Positions 56,532-64,000 of a stretch of DNA of 64,000 nucleotides are shown here, in pieces (position 1 is the first letter of the stretch; each line of letters begins with the position of its first letter). Both the position numbers and the translations under genes were made by a program. Location: NCBI RefSeq assembly GCF_002736145.1, contig NZ_CP024160.1, forward strand, positions 1,984,001-2,048,000, in the 5' to 3' direction. The DNA comes from Collinsella aerofaciens (GTDB taxonomy: Bacteria; Actinomycetota; Coriobacteriia; Coriobacteriales; Coriobacteriaceae). Below the pieces are notes generated by a model. That model was not told the origin of the DNA, made no database searches, and worked only from the letters and a program-made list of their open reading frames with translations.

Positions 56532-58511
56532 ATGACCGATAGCATGCAGCAGATGGCGCTCGACACGCTCGGCGCCTATTTTGGCTACACCTCGTTTCGC
56601 CCGGGGCAGGACCGCATGGTGGATGCGATTCTTGCTGGCCGCGATGCGCTCGGCGTTATGCCCACAGGCGCCGGCAAGTCTATCTGCTACCAGGTCCCCG
56701 CGCTCATGCTGCCCGGCATCACCTTTGTGGTGAGCCCGTTGCTGTCGCTTATGGAGGACCAGACCCGCGCGCTGCTCGCGGCGGGTGCGCGCCCCAGTTA
56801 TCTCAACTCCAGCCTTACGCCGGCTCAGCAAAATACCGTGCTCAAGCGGGCGCGCGAGGGCCGCTATCAGCTTATGTACGTGGCACCCGAGCGTCTGCTC
56901 GAGCCGCGCTTTTTAGCCTTTGCGCAGGAAGCCGCGGCGGACGGTGGCATTGGCGTGCCGCTCGTGGCCATTGACGAGGCCCACTGCGTGAGCCAGTGGG
57001 GCCAGGATTTTCGTCCCGCCTACCTGCAGATTCGTGAGTTTATCGATTCGCTGCCGCGGCGCCCCATCGTGGCGGCCTTTACCGCCACGGCGACCGAGCG
57101 TGTACGCGCCGATATCCAGCAAATGCTCGGCCTGCAAAACCCGGCGACCGTGGTGACGGGCTTCGATCGCAAGAACCTCTACTTTGGTTGCGAAGAGATG
57201 GGCGACAAGGCCAAGACCGCGTGGGTGCGCGACTATGTGATCGCGCATTCGAGCGAGAGCGGCATCGTGTATTGCTCGACCCGCAAGACGGTCGACGCGC
57301 TGGCCGCGGAGCTTGCCGAGGCACTGGGCCCCAGCGGCATTCGCGTTGGCCGCTACCATGCCGGCATGGGCAACGACGCCCGCCGCCAGAGCCAGCGTGC
57401 CTTTATCGACGACGACATTCAGGTGATGGTTGCCACCAACGCCTTTGGCATGGGCATCGACAAGCCCAACGTGCGCTATGTGATTCACAACAACGTGCCC
57501 GAGAGCATCGAGGCCTACTACCAGGAGGCTGGCCGCGCCGGCCGCGATGGCGACCCGGCCAGCTGCCACCTGCTGTGGAACGGCAACGATTTTCGCATGC
57601 GTCGCTTTTTGATCGACCGCGGCGATGCTGCCGACGAGGCGCTCGACGACGAGCAGCGCGCGTGGGCACTCCAGAACCGTTATCGCCTGCTCAGCCAGAT
57701 GGAGGGCTACTGCAATACCACCGGCTGCCTGCGCGAATACATGCTGCGCTACTTTGGCGACGAAGCCGCGGCCGAGCATGCGGTTGTGGCTGCTGCGGGC
57801 GGCACCGCAGACGACGCCGAGGGCTGCGGCAACTGCAGCAATTGCCTCACGCAGTTCGAGGTCGAGGATGTCACCGATATGGCCCGCGCCGCCGTGCGCT
57901 ATGTGGCTACGCGACCCATGCGCTTTGGCAAGTCGCTCATCGCCGATGTGCTCCACGGCGGCAACACCGAGCGCATTCGCCAGATGCATCTGGACGAGGA
58001 CCGCGGCTACGGTGAGCTGTCGAGCGAATCGGTCGGGCGCATCAAGGACATCATCGGCCAGCTGTGCGGCCGCGGCTACCTGGCCACCTCGCAGGGGCAG
58101 TACCCGGTCGTGGGGCTGGGCCCGCGTGCCACCGAGGTCGAGGATGAGGCGTTTGCCTTTACCGTTAAGCGTCGCGCGTCCAAGCGCAAGGTCTCTGCCC
58201 GCGCCCGCCGTGCGGTGGATCTGCTGCGCGAGGAGGCCGAGCTGGATCAACGCCCGCGCGTGGGCGACGATGCCGAGCTGTTCGAGCGCCTGCGTGCCCT
58301 CCGCAAGGAGATCTCTGCGGAGCTGGAGATGGCGCCGTATATGGTCTTTTCCGACAAGGCCCTGCGCGGCCTGTGCCGCCTGCGCCCGCAGACGCGCGAC
58401 GAGCTGATCCAGGTCAACGGCATTGGCGAGAAAAAGGCCGACGCCTTTGGCGAGCAGTTTATGGCGGCGATTGAAGAGTTTGAGTCCGAGCATGCGCGGG
58501 ATGGAGCGTAA
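56532..58511 (+). CDS. recQ: ATP-dependent DNA helicase RecQ
   Basis: This encodes 659 residues. The helicase core has MPTGAGKSICYQ (Walker A), SPLLSLMEDQ, DEAHCVSQWGQDF (DEAH box plus aromatic-rich loop), AFTATAT and YYQEAGRAGRDG. The RecQ-C zinc-binding region follows (C near TTGCLREY, then GCGNCSNC) with a winged helix. A C-terminal HRDC-like domain ends the protein (LRPQTRDELIQVNGIGEKK). It unwinds recombination intermediates. The stop is 2 bases before a GntR gene, an odd partnership suggesting the regulator landed in its operon. Confidence 0.97.
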   Translation: MTDSMQQMALDTLGAYFGYTSFRPGQDRMVDAILAGRDALGVMPTGAGKSICYQVPALMLPGITFVVSPLLSLMEDQTRALLAAGARPSYLNSSLTPAQQNTVLKRAREGRYQLMYVAPERLLEPRFLAFAQEAAADGGIGVPLVAIDEAHCVSQWGQDFRPAYLQIREFIDSLPRRPIVAAFTATATERVRADIQQMLGLQNPATVVTGFDRKNLYFGCEEMGDKAKTAWVRDYVIAHSSESGIVYCSTRKTVDALAAELAEALGPSGIRVGRYHAGMGNDARRQSQRAFIDDDIQVMVATNAFGMGIDKPNVRYVIHNNVPESIEAYYQEAGRAGRDGDPASCHLLWNGNDFRMRRFLIDRGDAADEALDDEQRAWALQNRYRLLSQMEGYCNTTGCLREYMLRYFGDEAAAEHAVVAAAGGTADDAEGCGNCSNCLTQFEVEDVTDMARAAVRYVATRPMRFGKSLIADVLHGGNTERIRQMHLDEDRGYGELSSESVGRIKDIIGQLCGRGYLATSQGQYPVVGLGPRATEVEDEAFAFTVKRRASKRKVSARARRAVDLLREEAELDQRPRVGDDAELFERLRALRKEISAELEMAPYMVFSDKALRGLCRLRPQTRDELIQVNGIGEKKADAFGEQFMAAIEEFESEHARDGA

Positions 58512-58513
58512 CG

Positions 58514-59278
58514 ATGGTAGCCGATAGCAAGACCGAACGTTCCGAGCGCGCCGAGGTGTCCGCCGTGCCGCTGTACCAGCAGGTCATGGACGACCTAAAG
58601 GGCGAGATCGCGCGCGGCGTGTACGCTGCCGGCTCGCGCATTCCTTCCGAGATGGAGCTCGCGAAGTCCTACGGCGTGGGGCGCGTCACCGTGCGTCGCG
58701 CCATCGAGGAGCTGTCGCGTGCGGGGTATCTCAACCGCCAGCAGGGGAGGGGCACCTTTGTGTGCGCTCCCAAGCTCAAGCGCAAGATTCGCCAGAAGGG
58801 TGACGTCCAGAGCTTTACTGAGGGTTGTGCTGCCAACGACATGGTGCCGGGTGCGCGTCTGGTGTCGCGCACGGTGGTCGCGGCGACGCACGAGGACGCG
58901 GCGTTCTTTGGCGTGGAGCCCGGCTGCGAGCTTATCGTGGTCGAACGCGTGCGCACAGCCGACGGCATCCCTGTCATGCTTGAGAACAACGCCTTTGTGC
59001 TGGCCGACCATCCCTATCTGCAGACGCTTGCCGACAAGGACCTCACGGACAATTCCATCTTTGCGCTCGTCGCCGAGCATTCGGGTCGCGCGCCGCTCAA
59101 GTCCGACCCCTGCACCGTGGAGATTGCGCTGGCGGATGCCCAGGCGGCTCCGCTGCTGGAGGTGCCGGTCGGCGAGCCGCTCTTCTATATGGAGGCCTAC
59201 TTTACCGACGCCGGCGGGCGCTCTCTACTGCTCGGCCGCCAAAAGATCGTGGGCTCGCGCTACGTGTTCGACATCTAA
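58514..59278 (+). CDS. GntR/UTRA-family repressor (module 3)
   Basis: This encodes 254 residues. The winged helix (YQQVMDDLKGEIARG, IPSEMELAKSYGVGRVTVRRAI, QQGRGTFVCAP) precedes a UTRA domain (~100-250; FGVEPGCELIVVERVRT). It is co-transcribed with recQ (2-base gap) and lies 144 bases before a SIS-domain deglycase whose promoter region holds two copies of a 19-bp direct repeat, its probable operators. Confidence 0.92.
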   Translation: MVADSKTERSERAEVSAVPLYQQVMDDLKGEIARGVYAAGSRIPSEMELAKSYGVGRVTVRRAIEELSRAGYLNRQQGRGTFVCAPKLKRKIRQKGDVQSFTEGCAANDMVPGARLVSRTVVAATHEDAAFFGVEPGCELIVVERVRTADGIPVMLENNAFVLADHPYLQTLADKDLTDNSIFALVAEHSGRAPLKSDPCTVEIALADAQAAPLLEVPVGEPLFYMEAYFTDAGGRSLLLGRQKIVGSRYVFDI

Positions 59279-59288
59279 CATCCACAGA

Positions 59289-59369
59289 TAGAACAACATA
59301 GAACAAGTTTGGCGAAATGGCTTCACGAGCGTCATCGTGCGTGCTATAAATAGGACAACATAGAACGAC
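59289..59369 (+). promoter_or_regulatory. Module 3 deglycase promoter with two direct-repeat operators
   Basis: TAGAACAACATAGAACAAG (59289-59307) and TAGGACAACATAGAACGAC (59351-59369) share 16 of 19 bases. Between them is TTCACG (59322-59327), a 17-base spacer and TATAAA (59345-59350). The second repeat overlaps the expected start of transcription, so a bound GntR protein would block the promoter. Confidence 0.7.
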
Positions 59370-59422
59370 AGCAGGTACGATCCGCCGTCGCTCAAAGCCG
59401 CCCCACAAGGAGGAACATCAGG

Positions 59423-60391
59423 ATGAACGCACATGATCTGGTTCAGGAAATCATCGAGCGCAAGGGCAAGATTGAGAACGTCTTTTGGATTGCTTGTGGC
59501 GGTTCGATGATCGACCTGATGCCGGCCAACGAGCTGCTCAAGCGCGAGGCCACCACGTTTACCTCGACGGTCTACACGGCACGCGAGTTTTGCCTGATGG
59601 CCCCCAAGAGCCTTGGCGAGAAGTCGCTCGTTATTGCCTGCAGCCACAGCGGCAACACGCAAGAGGTCGTCGACGGCTGCGAGACGGCGCTGGCGGCCGG
59701 TGCCGAGGTCGTTGCCCTCACCGACTGCGAGGGCTCCAAGATCGACAACGGCAAGTGGACCACCTGGGTCTACCCCTGGGGCGAGGGCGTGCCGCAGGCC
59801 GAGGTGCCTCAGGGCATCGGCGCTCTGATCGCCGCCGAGCTGCTCGACCAGCAGGAAGGCTACGAGGCACTCGCCGACATGTACGAGGGCCTAAAGCAGA
59901 TGGATGCGCTGCTGCCCGCCGCCCGCGAGAAGGTCAACGCCGAGCTGGGCGCCCGCTTTGCCGAGCTCTGTCAGCAGCACAAGTTCTTCTATATCCTGGG
60001 CTCCGGACCCAACTTTAGCCAGACCTACGCCATGGCCATCTGCTCGCTCATGGAGATGCAGTGGCAGCACTGCTGCTACATCCACTCCGGCGAGTACTTC
60101 CACGGTCCCTTCGAGGCCACCGAGCCCGGCGTGTTTTACTTTGTGCAGCTTGGCGCAGGGGAGTGCCGCCCCATGGAGGAGCGCGCTCTTGCGTTCCTCA
60201 ACACGCACACCGATACGGTTATGGTGCTCGACGCGCTTGAGTACGGCGTGGGCGAGGTGCCTGCCAGCGTGCGTTCGTTCCTGGAGCCGATCTTCTTCTA
60301 CAACATGAGCTGCGAGCTGCGCGCCGCCCGCGGCAAGGTGTTTGACCACAGCCCCGAGGTTCGTCGCTACATGGGCATCGAACAGTACTAG
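59423..60391 (+). CDS. SIS-domain fructosamine-phosphate deglycase-like protein (module 3)
   Basis: This encodes 322 residues. SIS 1: VFWIACGGSMIDLMPA and IACSHSGNTQEVVDG; SIS 2: FFYILGSGPNFSQTYA, then SGEYFHGPFEATEPG, which is close to the corresponding part of FrlB. The end EVRRYMGIEQY also resembles FrlB. It is the most FrlB-like of the three paralogues by eye. The ATG follows AAGGAGGAA. A terminator follows. Confidence 0.87.
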   Translation: MNAHDLVQEIIERKGKIENVFWIACGGSMIDLMPANELLKREATTFTSTVYTAREFCLMAPKSLGEKSLVIACSHSGNTQEVVDGCETALAAGAEVVALTDCEGSKIDNGKWTTWVYPWGEGVPQAEVPQGIGALIAAELLDQQEGYEALADMYEGLKQMDALLPAAREKVNAELGARFAELCQQHKFFYILGSGPNFSQTYAMAICSLMEMQWQHCCYIHSGEYFHGPFEATEPGVFYFVQLGAGECRPMEERALAFLNTHTDTVMVLDALEYGVGEVPASVRSFLEPIFFYNMSCELRAARGKVFDHSPEVRRYMGIEQY

Positions 60392-60413
60392 GTACCGGGA
60401 ATTATCTTTTTTG

Positions 60414-60445
60414 ACGGGGTTTGCGCTGCGCGCGGGCCCCGTTTT
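60414..60445 (+). terminator. Terminator after the module 3 deglycase gene
   Basis: ACGGGG...CCCCGT followed by TTTG. Confidence 0.6.
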
Positions 60446-60480
60446 GCGTTGTGGCGGCCGGATTCGTGTCTGCGCGAAAA

Positions 60481-60662
60481 CGAAGGTGAATACTTTTCCG
60501 CGAAGTGAACGACCTATTTTGGGCCCCCGAAGCATCCACACTTTTTGACGCCAAAACTGCAGGAAAAACTTGGCGAAACCGCAGGAAGCGGCGTCTGAAA
60601 AGTGTCGATGCTTCGGGGGCTCGTTTTTGCTCGTTCACTTCGCGGAAAAGTATTCACCTTCG
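60481..60662. repeat. 182-bp palindromic element with 32-bp perfect arms
   Basis: 60481-60512 and 60631-60662 are perfect inverted repeats beginning CGAAGGTGAATACTTTTCC. Further inward, GCCCCCGAAGCATC pairs with GATGCTTCGGGGGC, and ACACTTTT-GACGCC with GGCGTC-AAAAGTGT, so almost the whole element folds into one hairpin. It lies between convergent genes. No coding potential; one copy in the window. Confidence 0.8.
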
Positions 60663-60686
60663 ATTCGCAAGGGCACTGTGTGAGTC

Positions 60687-60727
60687 AAAAAAAGCGGGCC
60701 GCGCCGGGGATTTCCGGCGCGGCCCGC
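60687..60727 (-). terminator. Terminator of the lactate dehydrogenase-like gene
   Basis: On the minus strand GCGGGCCGCGCCGG and CCGGCGCGGCCCGC pair in a 14-bp stem followed by seven T. Confidence 0.85.
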
Positions 60728-60770
60728 TTGGTATCGCGCTTAGATTCGCGAGATTGCGGCAGCCAGCGGC

Positions 60771-61748
60771 CTACTTTGCGTCGTAGGCCTCGGCGTCCCA
60801 CCAGTCGAGCTGGGCGATGTTGTCGCGGATGTGCTGGCAGCTCTTGTGGAAGCCCTCGAGCTCATACTCGGACAGGTCGAGCGTGTAGACCTCTTCGACG
60901 CCCTCGGCGCCGATCACGCACGGCAGGGAGGTAAAGATGCCCTCCTCGTCATACTGGCCGGTCATGAGCGTGGAGGCGGAAAGCACGGCGTGCTCGTTGT
61001 GCAGCACGGCAGCGCAGACGCGCGCGGCGGAGTTGGCGACGGCGTACTCGGTGCACTGCTTGCCCTGGTAGGTCACATAGCCGCCCTTGCGCGCGAGCTC
61101 CTCGACCTCCATGTGGTCAAAGGCGTACTTGTCGGGGTTCTCGGCCTGAAGCTCGTTGAGGCTCTTGCCGGCGATGGTCGCGGCCTTAAAGGCAGCCAGT
61201 TGGCTAAAGCCGTGCTCGCCGATCATGTAGGCGTCGATGGACTTGGGGCTCACGCCGACCTTCTTGGAGATCTCGGTGCGCAGGCGGGCGGAATCCAGGC
61301 CGCAGCCCGAGCCGATGATCTTCTTGGGATCGTAGCCGGTCAGGTGCCACAGCTCGGTGCACACGACGTCGCAGGGGTTGGAGATGCTTACGAAGATGCC
61401 GTCAAAGCCGGCGTCGACGATGCGCTTGGCAAAGGTGCGGGCGGCGTCGGTGGTAAAGAACAGCTCGCCGTCGCGGTTGCCGGCGGCCAGCGCGACCTTG
61501 CCGGCGGCGTTGACGATGACGTCGCAGCAGGCCAGCTCCTCGTAGTGGTCGTAGCAGTTGACGATCTTGGTGTTATACGGGACAAACGAAAGGGAGTCGC
61601 GCAGGTCCTGGACCTCGGACGTCACCTTGGCCTCGTTGATATCGCACAGGTACAGCTCGTCGGCAATGCCCTGCATGAGCAGGCTGTTGGCGACATGTGC
61701 TCCTACGTGGCCCTGGCCGACCACACCGATCTTACGCGTCTGGTACAT
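60771..61748 (-). CDS. L-lactate / L-2-hydroxyacid dehydrogenase family
   Basis: This encodes 325 residues. The Rossmann NAD site is IGVVGQGHVGAHVAN (~7-21). The catalytic His179 lies in IGEHG, with Asp152 and Arg155 in LDSARLR. The active-site loop (AGKVALAAGN) lacks the usual lactate dehydrogenase sequence and is closer in style to L-2-hydroxyisocaproate dehydrogenase, so the substrate could be a bulkier 2-oxo acid. The ATG at 61748 follows AAAGGA; the open frame extends further 5' without a better start. Confidence 0.85.
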   Translation of the reverse strand: MYQTRKIGVVGQGHVGAHVANSLLMQGIADELYLCDINEAKVTSEVQDLRDSLSFVPYNTKIVNCYDHYEELACCDVIVNAAGKVALAAGNRDGELFFTTDAARTFAKRIVDAGFDGIFVSISNPCDVVCTELWHLTGYDPKKIIGSGCGLDSARLRTEISKKVGVSPKSIDAYMIGEHGFSQLAAFKAATIAGKSLNELQAENPDKYAFDHMEVEELARKGGYVTYQGKQCTEYAVANSAARVCAAVLHNEHAVLSASTLMTGQYDEEGIFTSLPCVIGAEGVEEVYTLDLSEYELEGFHKSCQHIRDNIAQLDWWDAEAYDAK

Positions 61749-61959
61749 ATATGTATCCTTTCGGCCGAGTTTTTCGCGTCGAACCATTGTAGCGTCCAGC
61801 TGCCACTTTGCTAGACTAAAGCGCCGTAGATTTTTGGGACATGCCTTAATCTCTACTTTTGGAGTGATTTGGGCCGCTGACGGCATCGCTGGTCGATGTG
61901 CTCGCGCGGATGGGGCCGCTCGTTGTACCATAGCTGCAACTGACTCGTAAGGAGCATCC

Positions 61960-62886
61960 ATGCCCATTCGTATTCCCGACGCCCTTCCTGCCGCAGCGCA
62001 GCTTGAGAGCGAGAACATCTTTGTCATGACCGAGTACCGCGCGCTGCACCAGGACATCCGTCCTCTGCGCGTGCTCATCCTCAACCTCATGCCCACCAAG
62101 ATCGCCACCGAGACGCAGATCATGCGCAAGCTCTCCAACACGCCGCTACAGGTGGAGGTGGACCTGCTGCGCACCAAGACGCACGAGGCCACGCACGTGA
62201 GCGCTGGCCACCTGGAGACGTTCTACCGCACGTTCGACGACATCCGCGACATCCACTACGACGGCCTGATCATCACGGGCGCGCCGGTGGAACAGATGCC
62301 GTTCGAGGAGGTCGACTACTGGCCCGAGCTCTGCCAGATTATGGATTGGTCCACCACGCACGTGCACTCTACGCTGCACATTTGTTGGGGCGCGCAGGCG
62401 GGCCTGTATCACCACTACGGTATCCAGAAGCACGACCTGCCGGCAAAGGCGAGCGGCGTGTTCGAGCATCATCTGGTGAAGCCGCAAAGCCCGCTGGTGC
62501 GCGGCTTCGACGACCGCTTCTATGCCGTGCATTCGCGCAACACCGATGTGCGCCGCGAGGACGTGGAGGCCGAGCCGCAGCTTGAGGTCGTGGCCGTGTC
62601 TGACGAGGTGGGCCTGTACATCGTCAAGTCGACCGATAGCCGCCGCTTCTTTGTCTTTGGCCATCCCGAGTACGATACCGACACGCTGCGTCTGGAGTAC
62701 GAGCGCGATGTGAAGCGCGGACTCAACCCGGAGGTGCCGGCGCATTACTTCCCAGGTGACGACCCCACCGCCGAGCCGCGCAACGTCTGGCGCAGCCAGG
62801 CTCAGCTGCTCTACACCAATTGGCTCAACTACTACGTCTACCAGACCACGCCCTACGATCTAGCCCGCGCCGGCGAGGAGCACTAG
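61960..62886 (+). CDS. metA: Homoserine O-acetyltransferase (MetA family)
   Basis: This encodes 308 residues, the MetA length. It acylates homoserine in methionine synthesis. The catalytic Cys142 is in HICWGAQAG, with His235 and Glu237 in FGHPEYD. Position 111 is Glu ([15 protein letters not shown]), the residue that in Bacillus MetA selects acetyl-CoA; succinyl-CoA enzymes have Gly there. Despite the common name homoserine O-succinyltransferase, the predicted donor is acetyl-CoA. AAGGAG precedes the ATG. No SAM riboswitch was recognised upstream; TACCAT at about 61926 may be the -10 box. Confidence 0.94.
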   Translation: MPIRIPDALPAAAQLESENIFVMTEYRALHQDIRPLRVLILNLMPTKIATETQIMRKLSNTPLQVEVDLLRTKTHEATHVSAGHLETFYRTFDDIRDIHYDGLIITGAPVEQMPFEEVDYWPELCQIMDWSTTHVHSTLHICWGAQAGLYHHYGIQKHDLPAKASGVFEHHLVKPQSPLVRGFDDRFYAVHSRNTDVRREDVEAEPQLEVVAVSDEVGLYIVKSTDSRRFFVFGHPEYDTDTLRLEYERDVKRGLNPEVPAHYFPGDDPTAEPRNVWRSQAQLLYTNWLNYYVYQTTPYDLARAGEEH

Positions 62887-62909
62887 GCTGTCGGGAGGTA
62901 CGCTGGCAT

Positions 62910-63506
62910 TTAGGCGCTGACGATGTTGGGCAGCGGCAGATCGTGGGCGTCGGTGGGAACGTGGTCGACACGCTGCTCGTCAAAGGCGATGCCGACGATT
63001 TGACATGCGGGCGAGAGCATGGGCAGGTAGCGGTCGTAGCAGCCGCCGCCGTAGCCCAGGCGCGCGCCGGTGCGGTCGAAAGCCACGAGCGGCACGACAA
63101 CCATGTCGAGCTCGGCGGCGGGCACGATGGGGAAGTGGTCGCTGTCGACGTCCGTGGCTGCGAAGGCCCGCGTAGGGTGGGCGATAAACGGGGCCTCGGA
63201 CGCATCGCCGGCAGAGACTGCCCGCATGCACATGCACTGGCCACAAGCCATGGCGTCTGTTGCCGAGAGCATGCACGGATAGGCCACGCGCCAGCCGCGT
63301 TTGGCGGCCGCAGCGGCAAACGCGGCAGGGTTGACCTCGGAACCCATCGCGGCATAGACGGCAACGGTGCGCTGGCCCGCAGCGCCGCTGGACTCCAGCA
63401 GCTCAACAAGCCGCGCGCATACAACAGCAGACTTCGCCGCCCGAACATCCAAATCAATAGCATCGCGCCGAGCAATCACCGCCCGCCGCAACTCAGCCTT
63501 ATCCAT
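62910..63506 (-). CDS. 5-formyltetrahydrofolate cyclo-ligase
   Basis: This encodes 198 residues. The N-terminal ELRRAVIARRDAI and the C-terminal ATP/folate motif LGYGGGCYDRYLP are diagnostic. The enzyme converts 5-formyl-THF to 5,10-methenyl-THF using ATP. The ATG at 63506 is chosen because it begins the conserved N-terminus and has GAGG upstream; an in-frame ATG lies at 63533. An inverted 45-bp repeat copy sits just upstream. Convergent with metA. Confidence 0.92.
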   Translation of the reverse strand: MDKAELRRAVIARRDAIDLDVRAAKSAVVCARLVELLESSGAAGQRTVAVYAAMGSEVNPAAFAAAAAKRGWRVAYPCMLSATDAMACGQCMCMRAVSAGDASEAPFIAHPTRAFAATDVDSDHFPIVPAAELDMVVVPLVAFDRTGARLGYGGGCYDRYLPMLSPACQIVGIAFDEQRVDHVPTDAHDLPLPNIVSA

Positions 63507-63524
63507 CCCAGCCTCATCTCCCAA

Positions 63525-63569
63525 ACCTACCAAAAAGGGACAGGTTTATTTTGGCAGGTTTTATCTGGG
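63525..63569. repeat. 45-bp palindromic repeat, CCCAGATAAAACCT family, copy 3 (inverted)
   Basis: This is the reverse complement of copy 1 apart from two arm positions. Copy 3 has CCTGCC/GGTAGG where copy 1 has CCTACC/GGCAGG. Confidence 0.7.
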
Positions 63570-63652
63570 CAAACGCGATATGGGCAGTAAAGCCACCGCA
63601 AATATGCCTGTGAACTGCGCCCTTTGTGGTTGTTTGGGCCTATGCGTTAATG

Positions 63653-63982
63653 CTATAACGCCGCAGCGATTGCTTCAGTCACAAACTTATTGAGTGACTC
63701 ACCCTTCTTTGCCGCTGCCAGCGCTGCTTGCTTGTGGAGCTCAGAGCCCGTTCTTACGTTGAACGACCCCTTAAAAGCCCGCTCAGGTTCCTTGCCCTTC
63801 TCGGCGCAAAACTCAAGGTAATCGTCGACGGCGTCGTGGAAGCATTGCTCCACTTCTTCAGCCGTGGAGCCTTCAAATACGATTGCGTCTCTAATGCCGG
63901 TGACCATACCTGTGAGCACATGCTGTTCGGCATCGAACTCGACTGGGGCGAAATAGCCCTTGTATGCCAAAACGTTACTCAT
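63653..63982 (-). CDS. hicB: HicB-type antitoxin
   Basis: This encodes 109 residues from the ATG at 63982, which has GGAGGT upstream; an ATG at 63997 lacks one. The N-terminal HicB fold (YKGYFAPVEFDAEQ, GSTAEEVEQCFHDAVDDYLEFC) is followed by a ribbon-helix-helix DNA-binding tail (FNVRTGSELHKQAALAAA, LNKFVTEAI). In HicAB systems HicB neutralises the mRNase HicA. A HicA gene would lie upstream on this strand, beyond the window end. Partnership is therefore unverified. Confidence 0.88.
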   Translation of the reverse strand: MSNVLAYKGYFAPVEFDAEQHVLTGMVTGIRDAIVFEGSTAEEVEQCFHDAVDDYLEFCAEKGKEPERAFKGSFNVRTGSELHKQAALAAAKKGESLNKFVTEAIAAAL

Positions 63983-64000
63983 GACTACCTCCGACATCTT

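Noticed and set aside
61749-61959. SAM riboswitch or T-box ahead of metA
   Set aside because: No SAM-I core sequence, no specifier-loop or T-box motif, and the leader appears too short.

Overview
The window reads as chromosomal DNA from an anaerobic, GC-rich Actinomycetota of the class Coriobacteriia, most probably a gut Collinsella. This placement is inferred from gene content and not from a marker gene. The pointers are a pyruvate:ferredoxin oxidoreductase, rubrerythrin, an Rrf2 regulator, a mannose-family PTS beside FrlB-like fructosamine-phosphate deglycases (fructoselysine use is documented in Collinsella intestinalis), paired LytS/LytTR systems, and GC-rich codon use.

Layout. 1-4262: the dnaX 3' part, ybaB and recR, split by a DUF4160-type gene pair and an unknown membrane protein. 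4508-8187: a signalling operon of anchored surface protein, Ser/Thr kinase and FHA protein. 8188-12270: PFOR, with a long potentially structured leader and a nested hairpin after it. 12816-20500: carbamate kinase, a C39-like peptidase, an APC permease, an amidohydrolase and a LytS/LytTR pair. 20593-26388: a zinc phospholipase C-like protein, a UMF1 transporter, then a glycosyltransferase in an operon with a second LytS/LytTR pair. 26480-33739: a YfcE-like phosphodiesterase, tRNA-Asp, Rrf2 with a MutY-like glycosylase, rubrerythrin, small membrane proteins and RmuC. 33866-44051: an ABC exporter, endonuclease III, a zinc-ribbon membrane protein, Mfd, PAP2 phosphatase, a threonine aldolase-like enzyme and a GNAT acetyltransferase.

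44426-60391 looks like a carbohydrate-amine utilisation region. It holds three GntR/UTRA repressors, three SIS-domain FrlB-like deglycases, one mannose-type PTS (fused IIA-IIB, IIC, IID), an EamA exporter, a HAD phosphatase and a YitT protein. Each regulator is paired with a different operator-like repeat. An IS110-family element and recQ lie inside the region. 60771-63982: a lactate/2-hydroxyacid dehydrogenase, MetA (predicted acetyl-CoA type), 5-formyl-THF cyclo-ligase and a HicB antitoxin at the edge.

The intergenic DNA is rich in palindromes. It contains a duplicated 165-bp hairpin element whose arms have co-varied, two copies of a 123-bp MITE-like element, three copies of a 45-bp palindrome, a scattered GGCACTTGGGGAC family with the IS110 element beside or inside one copy, and several single long hairpins. 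No CRISPR array, rRNA or complete prophage was seen.
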